64,000 nucleotides of DNA from JACCTU01 sp963809175. Lineage in GTDB: Bacteria > Actinomycetota > Thermoleophilia > Gaiellales > Gaiellaceae. Numbering within the stretch: the first letter of the stretch is position 1; every line of letters begins with the position of its first letter. Where the stretch lies: contig CAWEIK010000001.1 in assembly GCA_963809175.1 (NCBI GenBank), forward strand, positions 1,116,001 through 1,180,000, read 5' to 3'. Positions 52,684-62,208 of this stretch are shown here, piece after piece. Below the pieces are notes generated by a model. It was not told where the DNA came from, searched no databases, and worked only from the letters and a program-made list of their open reading frames with translations. The position numbers were made by a program, and so were the translations under genes.

Positions 52684-53886
52684 CTACCCCTTCACCTCGG
52701 TCCAGCCCTGGACCCACTCGGAGTAGTCCTTGCAGATCGCACCACGCCCGTCGAGGCACTCCTTCGTCGGGGTCGTCCAGTACCAGATCTGCTTGAAGTA
52801 CTCCTCGTCCGCGGCGTGGAACGTGTCGCAGTGATCCTTCGCGGCCGTGAGGTCGCACGACTTCGCGTTCGAGGGCGCCTCACCGAACCACTCCGCAACG
52901 CCTGCGTTCGCCTTCGGCGAGATGATGTGGTTCATCCACATGTACATGCAGTTCGGATGCTTCGCCTTGGACGCGATCATCCAGGTGTCGGACCACCCGG
53001 TTGCGCCTTCCTTCGGAAGCACCGTCTGGACCGGAACCTTGTCGGCCGTCGCCAGGTTCGCGATCACCTGCCAGGTCGTGCCGACCACCGAGTCGCCGGA
53101 CTTGAAGGCTGCGAGCTCCTTCGTGTAGTCGGACCAGTACTCGCCGATGATCTCCCGCTGCTCCTTCAGCAGGTCGATCGCAGCCTGGAACTGATCGTCG
53201 TCGAGCGCGTACGGGTTCTCGATCCCCAGGTCCGGCTTCGTCTTCATCAGGTAGAGCGCGGCGTCCGCGATGTAGATCGGGCTGTCGTACGCCGTGATCT
53301 TCCCCTTGTACGGCGAGTTCGGGTCGAAGACCACGCTCCACGAGTCCGGAGCCGGCTTGACGATGTCGGTCCGCCACATGAGGAGGTTCGCGCCGCGGCC
53401 GTGCGGCACGCCGTACATCTGGCCGTCGACCGAGTTGTGCTTCTGGTCCTTCAGGCCCTCATAGACGTCCGGGTAGTTCTCGATCAGGTCGGTGTTGACC
53501 GGCTCGACGTCGCCCGCTGCGATCAGCCGGAGCGTCGCGTCGCCCGATGCGGAGACGCCGTCGTACTGTCCGGTCCGCATGAGCGTGACCATTTCGTCGG
53601 AGGTGCTGCCGAGCTTCACGTTGACCTGGCAGCCCGTCTCCTTCTCGAAGTCGGTCACCCAGTCGACCTTGGGATCGGTCGAGCCGTCTTCGACGTAACC
53701 GGCCCAGGCGATCAGGTCGACCTGGCCTTCGCCTTCGCCGATCGACTGCTTCAGCTGCGCACCCGACGCCTCCGTCGTGGTGCCGCTTGCGTCGTCGTCG
53801 TCGCCGCCGCACCCCGCGACGAGCGCGAGCGTCCCTGCGACGGCGACGAGGCAGGCCCAGAAGAGTGTCCTTCGCCTTCGTGTCAT
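52684..53886 (-). CDS. potD: Polyamine-binding lipoprotein (PotD type, system 2)
   Basis: 400 residues from ATG 53886 with an AAAGGAG site. Leader with lipobox L-V-A-G-C near residue 26, then an Asp/Ser/Thr-rich linker. The mature domain has L-I-A-W-A-G-Y-V-E-D-G, F-E-K-E-T-G-C-Q-V-N-V-K and Y-W-S-D-Y-T-K segments typical of the spermidine/putrescine SBP family. Several additional cysteines near the C-terminus (C-D-L-T, H-C-D-T, K-E-C-L, I-C-K-D) are unusual and may form disulfides. Overlaps potA2 by ATGA. Confidence 0.92.
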   Translation of the reverse strand: MTRRRRTLFWACLVAVAGTLALVAGCGGDDDDASGTTTEASGAQLKQSIGEGEGQVDLIAWAGYVEDGSTDPKVDWVTDFEKETGCQVNVKLGSTSDEMVTLMRTGQYDGVSASGDATLRLIAAGDVEPVNTDLIENYPDVYEGLKDQKHNSVDGQMYGVPHGRGANLLMWRTDIVKPAPDSWSVVFDPNSPYKGKITAYDSPIYIADAALYLMKTKPDLGIENPYALDDDQFQAAIDLLKEQREIIGEYWSDYTKELAAFKSGDSVVGTTWQVIANLATADKVPVQTVLPKEGATGWSDTWMIASKAKHPNCMYMWMNHIISPKANAGVAEWFGEAPSNAKSCDLTAAKDHCDTFHAADEEYFKQIWYWTTPTKECLDGRGAICKDYSEWVQGWTEVKG

Positions 53887-54929
53887 TCGGTCTCCTTTGT
53901 CCCCCGTGTGTCGAGTGTGAGTTCGTGCTCGGGCCGCCACTGGAGCCGGACCGTCTTTCCTTGAGCTTGGAGCGCCTGGGCCGATGTCGTCTCGAGGTTC
54001 TGGACGACGACGGTCAGCTCGCCTCCGTCGTCCAGCTCCACGATGTAGCGGGTGGCCATCCCCGCGTAGACGACCTCGCGGATCTTCCCCGACTCGACGT
54101 GCGCCCCGGGGTCGGGTTGCGCGGCCTCGTCGAGGATCTTGATCTTCTCGGGCCGGACGCTGAGCGCGTGCCCGTCCCGTTCGAACAGGTTCGAGACGCC
54201 GACGAACCCGGCCACGAACTCCGTGCGCGGATGCTCGTAGACCTGGGCCGCCGGCCCGACCTGCTCGATCCGGCCCTCGTTGAAGACCGCGATGCGGTCG
54301 CTCATCGTGAGGGCCTCGTCCTGGTCGTGCGTGACGTAGATGAACGTGATCCCGACCTCGCGCTGGATGCGCTTCAGCTCGATCTGCATTCCCTGGCGGA
54401 GCTTGAGGTCGAGCGCGCCGAGCGGCTCGTCGAGCAGCAGCACCTGCGGCCGGTTGACGAGCGCGCGCGCGAGCGCGACCCGCTGGCGCTGGCCGCCCGA
54501 GAGCTGCGCCGGCCTGCGCCCGCCGTAGCCGGTCAGCTGCACGACGCGAAGCGCCTCCTCGACGCGCTCCTGGCGCTCGGCTTTCGGCACGCGGCGGATC
54601 TTCAACCCGTACGCAACGTTCTCGGCAACTGTCATGTGCGGGAAGAGCGCGTAGTCCTGGAAGACGGTGTTCACGTTCCTCGCGTACGGCGGGTCGTCCG
54701 TCACGTCGCGACCGCGTAGCCGCACCGACCCGGCGTCGGGTCGCTCGAAGCCGGCGATCAGCCGCAGCGTCGTCGTCTTCCCTGAGCCGGACGGGCCGAG
54801 CATCGTGAAGAACTCGCCGCGGGCGACCTCGAGGTCGACGCCGTCGACGGCGACGACGTCGCCGTAGAGCTTCCGCAGTCCTTCGAGTCGAACGTCCGCG
54901 TCGGCCGCCGGCTCCGCTGAGCCTGCCAC
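53883..54929 (-). CDS. potA: Polyamine ABC transporter ATPase (PotA type, system 2)
   Basis: 348 residues from GTG 54929; TTG 54962 is an alternative. Walker A G-P-S-G-S-G-K-T-T, signature L-S-G-G-Q-R-Q-R, Walker B V-L-L-L-D-E-P-L-G-A-L-D, C-terminal TOBE domain. The start lies 13 nt after the upstream aminotransferase stop. It energises PotB2/PotC2. Confidence 0.93.
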   Translation of the reverse strand: MAGSAEPAADADVRLEGLRKLYGDVVAVDGVDLEVARGEFFTMLGPSGSGKTTTLRLIAGFERPDAGSVRLRGRDVTDDPPYARNVNTVFQDYALFPHMTVAENVAYGLKIRRVPKAERQERVEEALRVVQLTGYGGRRPAQLSGGQRQRVALARALVNRPQVLLLDEPLGALDLKLRQGMQIELKRIQREVGITFIYVTHDQDEALTMSDRIAVFNEGRIEQVGPAAQVYEHPRTEFVAGFVGVSNLFERDGHALSVRPEKIKILDEAAQPDPGAHVESGKIREVVYAGMATRYIVELDDGGELTVVVQNLETTSAQALQAQGKTVRLQWRPEHELTLDTRGTKETE

Positions 54930-54942
54930 CGCCTGCGTCCGC

Positions 54943-56235
54943 TCAGCCGGCAGCGCCGACAAGCGCCTCCTCCATGATCTCGAGCCCACGGTCCACCTCT
55001 TCGTCGGAAGCGACGAGCGGGACGAGGATACGCACCACGTTGCCGTAGAGCCCACACGTGAGCAGGATCAGCCCGGCGTCGAGCGCTCGGCCGACCGTCG
55101 CCTTCGCGAGCTCCCCGGCGGGCCGCTTCGAGTCGCGGTCCTCGACGAGCTCGAGCGCGAGCATCGGCCCGACCCCGCGCACCTCGCCGACCTGCGGCAC
55201 GCGCTCCGCCAGCGCGTCGAGCCGCGTCCGCAGCGTCCGGCCGAGCTCCTCCGAGCGCTTCCGGAAGCCGTCGGTCGCGACCTCGTCGAGCACGGCGCAC
55301 GCCGCCGCGCACGCGGCCGGGTTGCCGCCGAACGTGCCGCCGAGCCCGCCGGGGCCGGGTGCGTCCATCGCCTCTGCCCGACCCGTCACTCCTGCGAGCG
55401 GGAGCCCGCCGCCGAGCGACTTGCCGGAGACCAGGAGGTCGGGCTCGATGCCGTAGCGCTCGATCGCCCAGACCGGCCCGGTGCGCCCGACGCCGGTCTG
55501 CACTTCGTCGTCGACGTAGAGGATCCCGTGCCGGTCGCAGATCTCCTTGAGCGCGCGCGGGAAGTCGTCGGGCATGACGATGAACCCGCCTTCGCCCTGG
55601 ATCGGTTCCAGCACGACGCACGCGACGCTCTCCGGGTCGACCTCGCGGGCGAAGAGGAGCTCGAGGCCCGCGATCGCCTCGTCGGTGCCGACGCCGCGGT
55701 ACGGGTAGGGGCCGGGAGCGCGGTAGACCTCGGGCGCGAACGGCCCGAACCCGCGCTTGTACGCGACCTTCGACGTCATCGTCATCGTCAGGAGCGTCCG
55801 GCCGTGGAACGCGTGGTCGAAGACGACGACGGCGGGCCGGCCGGTCGCGGCCCGCGCGATCTTGACCGCGTTCTCGATCGCCTCCGCGCCCGAGTTGAGG
55901 AGGATCGAGCGCTGCTCGTCGCCCGCGCACGGCGAGAGCTCCGCGAGCCGGCGGCAGACCTCGATGTACGGCTCGTACATCCCGACCATGAAGCACTGGT
56001 GCAGGTAGCGGTCGACCTGCTCGTGGATCGCCGCGACTGCAGCGGGCAGGCCGTGGCCCGTGTTCTGGCAGCCGAGCCCGCCGGCGAAGTCGACGTACTC
56101 GCGACCGTCGACGTCCCAGACCCGCGCGCCCTCTGCCCGGTCGACGACGAGCGTCGGAGTCGAGATCCCGCGCGCCACATATCGCTCCCGCGCGGCGACC
56201 ACGCGCTCGCTGGCCCGCACCTCTTGCAACGCCAC
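54943..56235 (-). CDS. gabT: Class III aminotransferase, 4-aminobutyrate type
   Basis: 430 residues from GTG 56235 (GTG 56247 possible). Motifs: L-N-S-G-A-E-A-I-E-N-A-V-K, F-D-H-A-F-H-G-R-T, E-P-I-Q-G-E-G-G-F, Y-V-D-D-E-V-Q-T-G-V-G-R-T-G and V-S-G-K-S-L-G-G-G-L-P with the PLP lysine. This matches GabT: GABA plus 2-oxoglutarate to succinic semialdehyde. First gene of the operon gabT-potA2-potD2-potB2-potC2, divergent from pucR, its probable regulator. Confidence 0.92.
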   Translation of the reverse strand: MALQEVRASERVVAARERYVARGISTPTLVVDRAEGARVWDVDGREYVDFAGGLGCQNTGHGLPAAVAAIHEQVDRYLHQCFMVGMYEPYIEVCRRLAELSPCAGDEQRSILLNSGAEAIENAVKIARAATGRPAVVVFDHAFHGRTLLTMTMTSKVAYKRGFGPFAPEVYRAPGPYPYRGVGTDEAIAGLELLFAREVDPESVACVVLEPIQGEGGFIVMPDDFPRALKEICDRHGILYVDDEVQTGVGRTGPVWAIERYGIEPDLLVSGKSLGGGLPLAGVTGRAEAMDAPGPGGLGGTFGGNPAACAAACAVLDEVATDGFRKRSEELGRTLRTRLDALAERVPQVGEVRGVGPMLALELVEDRDSKRPAGELAKATVGRALDAGLILLTCGLYGNVVRILVPLVASDEEVDRGLEIMEEALVGAAG

Positions 56236-56301
56236 GGCCCAATCCACCCACGAACGGGCCGTCCGGGCAAGAGCCGACCGGGCACAATCCCGAAGCCGCT
56301 T

Positions 56302-56378
56302 TTCGACGTTCGGTCGAAGCTCCTTGCTTCCGGTTGGCCTGTGACGGGCTTGCAATCGTGGTCGAGGCCACCTAGCTT
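56302..56378 (+). promoter_or_regulatory. pucR promoter and candidate operator in the pucR-gabT spacer
   Basis: Dyad TTCGAC (56302-56307) and GTCGAA (56313-56318), 5-nt centre. Downstream, -35 TTGCAA (56350-56355), 17-bp spacer, -10 TAGCTT (56373-56378), about 16 nt before GTG 56395. The dyad lies where it could influence both divergent promoters. Confidence 0.55.
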
Positions 56379-56394
56379 TGGCCCGGATGTCCGA

Positions 56395-57874
56395 GTGCTG
56401 ACCGTCAGCGACGTCCTCGAGATCGAGGGATTGGGCCTGAGCGTCGCGGCCGGCGCGGAGGGTCTGGCCAACGAGGTGACGTGGCTCCACGTCTCCGAGC
56501 TCGACGACCCGACCGCGTTTCTCGAAGGCGGCGAGTTCCTGCTCACCACCGGCCTCGGCGTCGGCGAGCTCGCGACTTCCCAGCGCGCGTACCTGCGCCG
56601 CCTCGCGAAGCACGGGCTCTCGGGGCTCGGGTTCGGGCTCGGCTTCGGCTTCTCCGAGGTGCCGTCGGCGCTCGTCGAGGAGGCGAACAAGCTCGGCTTT
56701 CCCGGTGGTGAGCGTCCCGTACGAGGTTCCGTTCGTCGCGATCACGAAGGGCGCGACGACGCGGCTCGCGAGCGAGCAGCTCGAGCGGCTGACGCGCGCG
56801 CTCGAGGTGAACGAGCGCCTGGCCGAGGCCGTGCTCGAGGGCCGCGGCGTGCCGGCGCTGCTCGCGATCGTCAGCGGCCACCTCGGCTGCTCGTTGGCGC
56901 TCGTCGACGAGCGGCGGCGCGTCCTGGCGGAGCGCCACACCGGCCGCCACGCCTCGTTCGACGGGGCGCTCGAGCTCCCGCTCGGGAGCGGCAGCCTCTT
57001 GAAAGCGGCCCGCGAGGGAACGCCGTTCGGCGAGTACGACCTGCTCGTCCTCCACCACGGCCAGACGGCCCTCGGCTTCGAGCTCGCGCGGCGCCGGGCC
57101 GTCAGCGCGGCGGAGCTGCGCCTCGCGGGCGACCTGCTCGAAGACCTCGAAGGCGACCGCCTCGACGACCGCGAGGCTTCGAGGCGCATGGCGGCGTTCG
57201 GCCTCGACCCGTCGCGCTCCCACGCGGCGCTCCTCGCCGTCTCCGCCACGAACGGCTCGTCCGGGGAGCACGTGCGGAGCGAGGTCGCAGACCTGCTCGA
57301 CCGGCGCTCGGTGCGCTACCTCTCGACCGCGCGTCCCGACCGCGCCGGGTTCCTCGTCGAGGTCGAGACGGAGGACGACGCCCTCGCGCTCGCACAGAAG
57401 CTCGTCGAGGCGGAGCCTTCGGCGCGCGTCGGCGTCGGCCGGCCGGGCCGGGGCCGCGCCCTCGGCCGCTCGCTGGTGGAGGCCCGCGCCGCGATCGAGT
57501 CCACGACGGCGTCGGTGGCCTCCTACCGCGACCTCGGCTCGCTCGAGCTGCTCCTGTCACTCCCGGACGCGGCGCTCGAGGCCTTCGTCGACCGCGTGCT
57601 CGGCCCGGCCGCGACGAATCTTCGGCTCGGCGAGTCCCTCGCCGTCCTGCTGGACACCGGCTGCCGCTGGAGCGAGGCGGCCGAGCGCCTCGGGATCCAC
57701 CGGCACACGCTCCGCTATCGCATGGACCGCCTGCGGGAGCAAACGGGGCGCCATCCCGACGACCCTGAGCAGCGGATGGAGCTCTGGCTCGCCGTCAAGG
57801 CCCGGCAGGCGCTCGGGGCGCGGTTGTCCAACGGGTCCAACCCGGCGGTCGTCGGTTCGCCCGTCGGCCACTAG
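56395..57874 (+). CDS. PucR-family transcriptional regulator (one frameshift)
   Basis: 492 residues after removing one C from the run at 56701-56703. N-terminal PucR domain (1-125, V-L-T-V-S-D-V-L-E-I to V-P-Y-E-V-P-F), a middle GGDEF-like/CdaR domain, and the C-terminal PucR HTH with L-A-V-L-L-D-T-G-C-R-W-S-E-A-A-E-R-L-G-I-H-R-H-T-L-R-Y-R-x-x-R-L. These regulators activate catabolic genes for purines, polyamines or GABA. It is divergent from gabT and precedes the amine oxidase, so control of the polyamine island is the natural inference. Confidence 0.88.
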
Positions 57875-57889
57875 TCAGGGCACGGCGGC

Positions 57890-57907
57890 GGGACGATTCT
57901 TCGTCCC
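57890..57907 (+). terminator. Hairpin after pucR
   Basis: A perfect 7-bp stem (57890-57896 with 57901-57907), 4-nt loop, in the 59-bp gap between pucR and the amine oxidase gene. Weak terminator or attenuator. Confidence 0.4.
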
Positions 57908-57933
57908 AGGCGTCTGAGGGAGAGGAGAGGGTC

Positions 57934-59478
57934 ATGGCGAGAACACCGTTGCTGGAGACAGTGCAGCGAGCGGCGGCCGAGGCCGCTGCTGAGGATCGGT
58001 CGACGACGCGGCGCGGGTTCCTCCGCGACACCGCGGCGGCGGGCGCGGCCGCGAGCGCGTTCGGCATCTTCGCGCAGCGTGCGCGGGCGGCCGTTCCGGC
58101 GGGTCGCGTCGTCGTCGTCGGCGCGGGGCTGGCGGGGCTGAGCGCGGCGTATCGGCTCAAGCAGGCCGGGATCACCGCTGAGGTCCACGAGGCGTCCGAC
58201 CGGGTCGGCGGGCGTTGCTGGACGCTCCGCGGCGCGTTCGCCGACGGGCAGATCGTCGAGCGCGGCGGCGAGCTGATCGACCAGGGCCACACGCGATCCG
58301 CAACCTCGCGTCCGAGCTCGGGCTTCAAGCTCGACAACCTGCTCTCTGCCGAGGCGAACGGAACCGAGCAGACGAACTGGTTCGACGGCGCGCGCGTACT
58401 CGTACGAGGAGGCCACGCGCGACATCAAGGCCGCCTGGCAGAAGATCCACAAGGACCTCTCGGCGGCGAGCTATCCCGACGCACGTTCGAGTCGTCGACA
58501 CGCAGCGCGGCTGCGAGCTCGACGCACATGTCGATCGTCGACTGGATCGACGAGACGTTCGAGGGCGGGATCGACTCGAAGCTCGGTCAGCTGCTCGACG
58601 TCGCCTACAACATCGAGTACGGCGCCGAGTCGTCGGAGCAGAGCTCGCTCAACCTGCTCTACCTGCTCGGCTACCGCGGCCAGGGGAACCTGCGCATCTT
58701 CGGCGCGTCGAACGAGAAGTACCACGTCGTCGGCGGCAACGACCAGATCACGGCGCGGCTCGGCGCAGCTGCTCGCCGGTCAGATCACGACCGGCTCGCA
58801 GCTCATCGCGATCCGCGTCACGGCCGGCGGCCGCTGGGAGCTGACGTTCAAGCAGGGCCCGTCGACGAAGACGATCACCGCGGACCGCGTCGTGCTCGCG
58901 CTGCCGTTCTCGATCCTGCGCTCGTCGGTCAACTTCTCGCGCGCGGGCTGGGAGCGCCTGAAGGAGGTCGCGGTGCGCGAGCAGGGGATGGGGACGAACT
59001 CGAAGCTGCACGTGCAGTTCAAGAGCCGTCCGTGGCGTGCGCAGGGCTTCAACGGCGAGACGTTCTCCGACCGCGGGTACCAGAACTCGTGGGAGGTGAC
59101 GCGCGCGCAGTCCGGAGCCGTCCGGGATCCTCGTCAACTACACCGGCGGCAACGTCGGCGCGAGCTTCGGCAGCGGAACGCCGCAGTCGCGCGCGCAGCA
59201 GTTCCTCGCGCAGGCCGAGCCGGTGCTGCCGGGGATCACGAAGGCGTACAACGGACGCGCTGCGATCGACTTCTGGCCGGGCTACGAGTGGACGCGCGGC
59301 TCGTACTCGTACTGGAAGGTCGGCCAGTACACGAAGTTCGCCGGGATGGAGGGTCGCCGGCAGGGCACGTGCCACTTCGCCGGCGAGCACACCTCGGTCG
59401 ACTTCCAGGGCTACCTGAACGGCGCAGTCGAGACGGGCGAGCGCGCGGCCGGCGGAGATCCTCGCCGACCTGAAGTAG
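57934..59478 (+). CDS. Flavin monoamine oxidase with twin-arginine leader (many frameshifts)
   Basis: About 510 residues when corrected. ATG 57934 has a strong GAGGGAGAGGAG site. Twin-Arg motif T-T-R-R-G-F-L (about 22-28) implies Tat export of a folded FAD enzyme. FAD loop V-V-V-G-A-G-L-A-G-L-S-A-A-Y-R-L; C-terminal H-F-A-G-E-H-T-S and G-Y-L-N-G-A-V-E-T-G-E-R-A-A. Breaks near 58294, 58324, 58396, 58476, 58528, 58768, 59115 and 59451; each frame switch lands on family-conserved sequence (e.g. L-D-H-M-S-I-V-D-W), so errors are likelier than decay. Probably oxidises polyamines outside the cytoplasm. Confidence 0.8.
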
Positions 59479-60792
59479 CTACCGAAGGCCGAGCCGCGAC
59501 CCCGTGAGTCGCGGCAGCGCCGCCCCGAGTCGTGCGAGCGGCGAGGGGCGGCGGCCTTCCTCCTCGGCCTCCTCGATGCGGATCACGGCGGAGCTGACGA
59601 GCCGGCCGCCGACGTTCTTGAACGGGGGCAAGGGCCGGACGCGCCGGCCGACGAGCGGCAGCCGCGACCACTCGTCGTCGGCCCGGAGGACGAGCGACGC
59701 GAGCGACTGCGCGGCGAGCCACGTCGGTCCGACGCCGTTGCCGGTGAAGCCGGCCGCGTAGTGGATCCGTCCGTGCGAGCCGACGTTCGGCAGCCGGTCG
59801 GCAGAGACGTCGATCGGGCCGCCCCAGTGGTGCGTGATCCGGGCGTCCGCGAGCGAGGGGAGGAGCAGTCGCAGCCCGCGCTCCGCATGGCGCCGGGTCC
59901 CGCCGGCGCTCCCCATCAGCACGCGGCCGTCGTTCGTGGTGCGGAAGTAGTGCAGGAACATGCGCCCGTCGGCGATCGCCTCGCCGCCCGTCCAGCCGAG
60001 CTCCTCGATCAGGTCGGGCACGGGCTCGGTGAGGACGACGTACGAGCGGAACTCCGCGAGGCGCCGTGCGGTCGGGCGCCAGCGCGCAAGCGCGGAGTTC
60101 GTCGCGAGCACGATCTCGCCTGCGCGAACCGTGCCGCTCGGCGTCTCGACCACGCCCTCGCTGACTCGCAGCGCCGGCGTGTGCTCGTGAAGCTCGACGC
60201 CGCCGTCGAGCGCCTTGCGCCGCAGAACCCTCGCGAGCCGAGCGGGCTGCACGGTGGCGCATTCTCGGAAGAAGACGCCGCCGCGAAAGCGCGGCGACCT
60301 GCACCGGGCGGCGACCTCGTCCGACGAGAGCGCTCGCGCCTCCTCGGGGACGCCGAGCTCACGCGCAACGTCGACGGCACGCGCGAGCGCGCGTTCCTGT
60401 CGCTCGGTCGTCGCAACCTCGAGCATCCCGCTCTCGCGGAGCCAGACGTCGTCGCCGAGTGCGCGCACCGCCGGGAGGATCCCGTCGCCGGCGCGCGCGA
60501 GCTCGAGCGCCCGCTCGTCTCCGAGCACCTCGCGCAGCCAGCCGAGCATGCTCCAGTAGCCGTGCAGGAAGCCGCCGTTCCGCCCGCTCGGCCCGTGTCC
60601 GCAGCGCTCGGCTTCGACGAGCACGACGCGAAGCTCCGGCGCGCGCTGCTTCAGCGTCAGCGCCGTCCAGAGGCCGCAGTAGCCGCCCCCGACGATCGCC
60701 ACGTCTGCATCCGTGTCGCCCGTGAGCGCGGGCGCCGCCTCGTCGGGCGGAGCTTCCTCGAGCCACCAGGGGCCGGAGTCAGACGAGTGCAA
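59479..60792 (-). CDS. FAD-dependent oxidoreductase, gamma-glutamylputrescine oxidase (PuuB)-like
   Basis: 437 residues. Starts W-W-L-E-E-A after TTG 60792, then the dinucleotide-binding A-I-V-G-G-G-Y-C-G-L-W-T-A (about 32-44) and the DAO fold with S-G-R-N-G-G-F-L-H-G and H-Y-A-A-G-F-T-G-N-G-V-G-P-T-W, features of the PuuB/OrdL branch. The unglutamylated or glutamylated form of the amine cannot be decided; no PuuA is in the window. TTG 60792 overlaps the dinB stop, suggesting co-transcription. Convergent with the amine oxidase gene. Confidence 0.88.
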   Translation of the reverse strand: MHSSDSGPWWLEEAPPDEAAPALTGDTDADVAIVGGGYCGLWTALTLKQRAPELRVVLVEAERCGHGPSGRNGGFLHGYWSMLGWLREVLGDERALELARAGDGILPAVRALGDDVWLRESGMLEVATTERQERALARAVDVARELGVPEEARALSSDEVAARCRSPRFRGGVFFRECATVQPARLARVLRRKALDGGVELHEHTPALRVSEGVVETPSGTVRAGEIVLATNSALARWRPTARRLAEFRSYVVLTEPVPDLIEELGWTGGEAIADGRMFLHYFRTTNDGRVLMGSAGGTRRHAERGLRLLLPSLADARITHHWGGPIDVSADRLPNVGSHGRIHYAAGFTGNGVGPTWLAAQSLASLVLRADDEWSRLPLVGRRVRPLPPFKNVGGRLVSSAVIRIEEAEEEGRRPSPLARLGAALPRLTGSRLGLR

Positions 60793-61835
60793 GTTGCGTC
60801 TCGCTGCCGAGCCCCGACACTCCCACGCCGACGAGCCTGAGCGCGCCCGGCCGCTGCTCGAGCGCGCGGTCGAGCAGTTCGCACGCGAGCGCGTGGATCC
60901 GGTCGGCTTCGTCCGTGCCCGTCGTGAGCGTCGTCGTGCGGGTCCGCGTCGTGAAGTCCCCGTAGCGGAGCTTGGTCGTCACCGTGCGCGCGAGCAGCCC
61001 GCGGTCGCTCAGGCTGCGGGAGAGGCTCTCCGACATCCGGCGAAGCTCGTCGTGGAGGCGAGCCCGCTCGGCGACGTCGCGGTCGAACGTCTCCTCGTGG
61101 CTGATCGAGACCGGCCGGCTCGGAGACGGTCTCGACGCGACGCCCGTCGATCCCGCGTGCGCGGTCTCGAAGCTCGAGCCCGACCTTGCCGGCGAGGAGC
61201 GTCGCGAGCAGTTCGTCCGAGAGCGTCGCGAGCGCGCCGATCGTCTCGATTCCGGCGGGTCGCAACCGCTGCTCGGCGCGGGGGCCGATGCCAGGCAGCT
61301 TCCGGACGTCGAGCGGCGCGAGGAACTCGGCCTCGCGCCCTGCGGGGACGACGGTGATCCCACCGGGCTTCCGGCGATCGCTGGCGATCTTCGCGACCAC
61401 CTTCGAGCTCGAGATCCCGAGCGAGCACGTCAGGTTCGTCGTTCCGCGGACGGCGGTCTGGATCGCCTCGGCCAGACGCCGGGCAACGAGGAAGTCGGGC
61501 GCCTCGTCGCTGAGGTCGACGTAGCCCTCGTCGATCCCGGTCTGCTGGACGACCGGCGCGACTTCGCGAATCGTCGACCAGACGCTCCGCGAGAGCTCGC
61601 GGTAGCGGTCGTGCCGCGGGCGGACGAACACGGCGCTCGGGCAGCGTCGGCGCGCCTCGGCGCAGCTCATCGCGGAGTGGATGCCGAAGCGTCGGGCGAC
61701 GTAGTTCGCGGTCGCGACGACGCCGCGCCCCTGCGGATCGCCGCCGACGATGAGCGGCTTCGTGCGCAGGCTCGGATCGTCGAGCTCCTCGACGGCGGCG
61801 AAGAAGGCATCCAGGTCAACGTGCGCGACGATCAC
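60779..61835 (-). CDS. dinB: DNA polymerase IV (Y family; one frameshift)
   Basis: About 351 residues after removing one base near 61107-61114. GTG 61835 gives V-I-V-A-H-V-D-L-D-A-F-F-A-A-V-E-E, the canonical start; TTG 61847 is in frame. The catalytic pair is in G-I-D-E-G-Y-V-D-L-S. The little-finger tail is restored by the next frame (V-S-I-S-H-E-E-T-F-D-R-D, K-L-R-Y-G-D-F-T-T). It ends in L-V rather than a clear QLxLF clamp motif; S-E-T-Q-L-A-L-V retains Q-L. Translesion synthesis. Divergent from the small gene at 61909. Confidence 0.9.
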
Positions 61836-61908
61836 TGTGGACGACAAGTCTCACATTCGGCACAGACGGGACACCCACACGTCACAGTTTGCTCGGTACG
61901 TTCGTCGC

Positions 61909-62208
61909 ATGCCCGCCAAAGCTCCAGCCAAGGTCGCGACCAGCCAAGGTCGCAACACCATGGGGCGACGCCACCCTCGTCGACCAGCTCGAGATCCCGC
62001 AGCGCGCCGGCGACCGGCGCTTCTCGTCGGTCGTCCAGCTGCTCGAGAACGGCAAGGGCGAGCGGCTCGTCCGCTTCGCGTACACGACCGACGGCACCGC
62101 CCGCCGCGGGCCCGTGACGCTGCGTGCGCGCGACCTGGCGCGCTTGCACGATGCGCTCCGCCGCCATCCCGAGCTCGCCGAGGCGCTCGGCTCGGAGGTG
62201 GTGCCTAG
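61909..62208 (+). CDS. Small protein of unknown function, frame broken by a 16-bp tandem duplication
   Basis: About 94 residues if one copy of the duplicated 16 bp (two near-identical units within 61926-61957) is dropped: the frame then reads P-W-G-D-A-T-L-V-D-Q-L-E-I-P continuously to R-R-H-P-E-L-A-E-A-L-G. ATG 61909 sits exactly 6 nt after TACGTT (61897-61902), a leaderless start. The protein has Arg/Leu-rich helices (F-A-Y-T-T-D-G-T-A-R-R-G-P-V-T-L-R) resembling small nucleic-acid-associated proteins, but no family is recognised. The true stop is probably the TAG at 62206-62208. Convergent with purQ. Confidence 0.55.
   Translation: MPAKAPAKVATSQGRNTMGRRHPRRPARDPAARRRPALLVGRPAARERQGRAARPLRVHDRRHRPPRARDAACARPGALARCAPPPSRARRGARLGGGA

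Noticed and set aside
52592..52687. N-terminal extension of PotB2 to the potD2 stop
   Set aside because: Only a GTA codon is available at the junction and the stretch is occupied by a 15-bp hairpin.
57934..59478. Amine oxidase as a genuine pseudogene
   Set aside because: Every frame switch restores family-conserved residues and similar errors hit essential pur genes nearby, so sequence error is the better explanation; not excluded.
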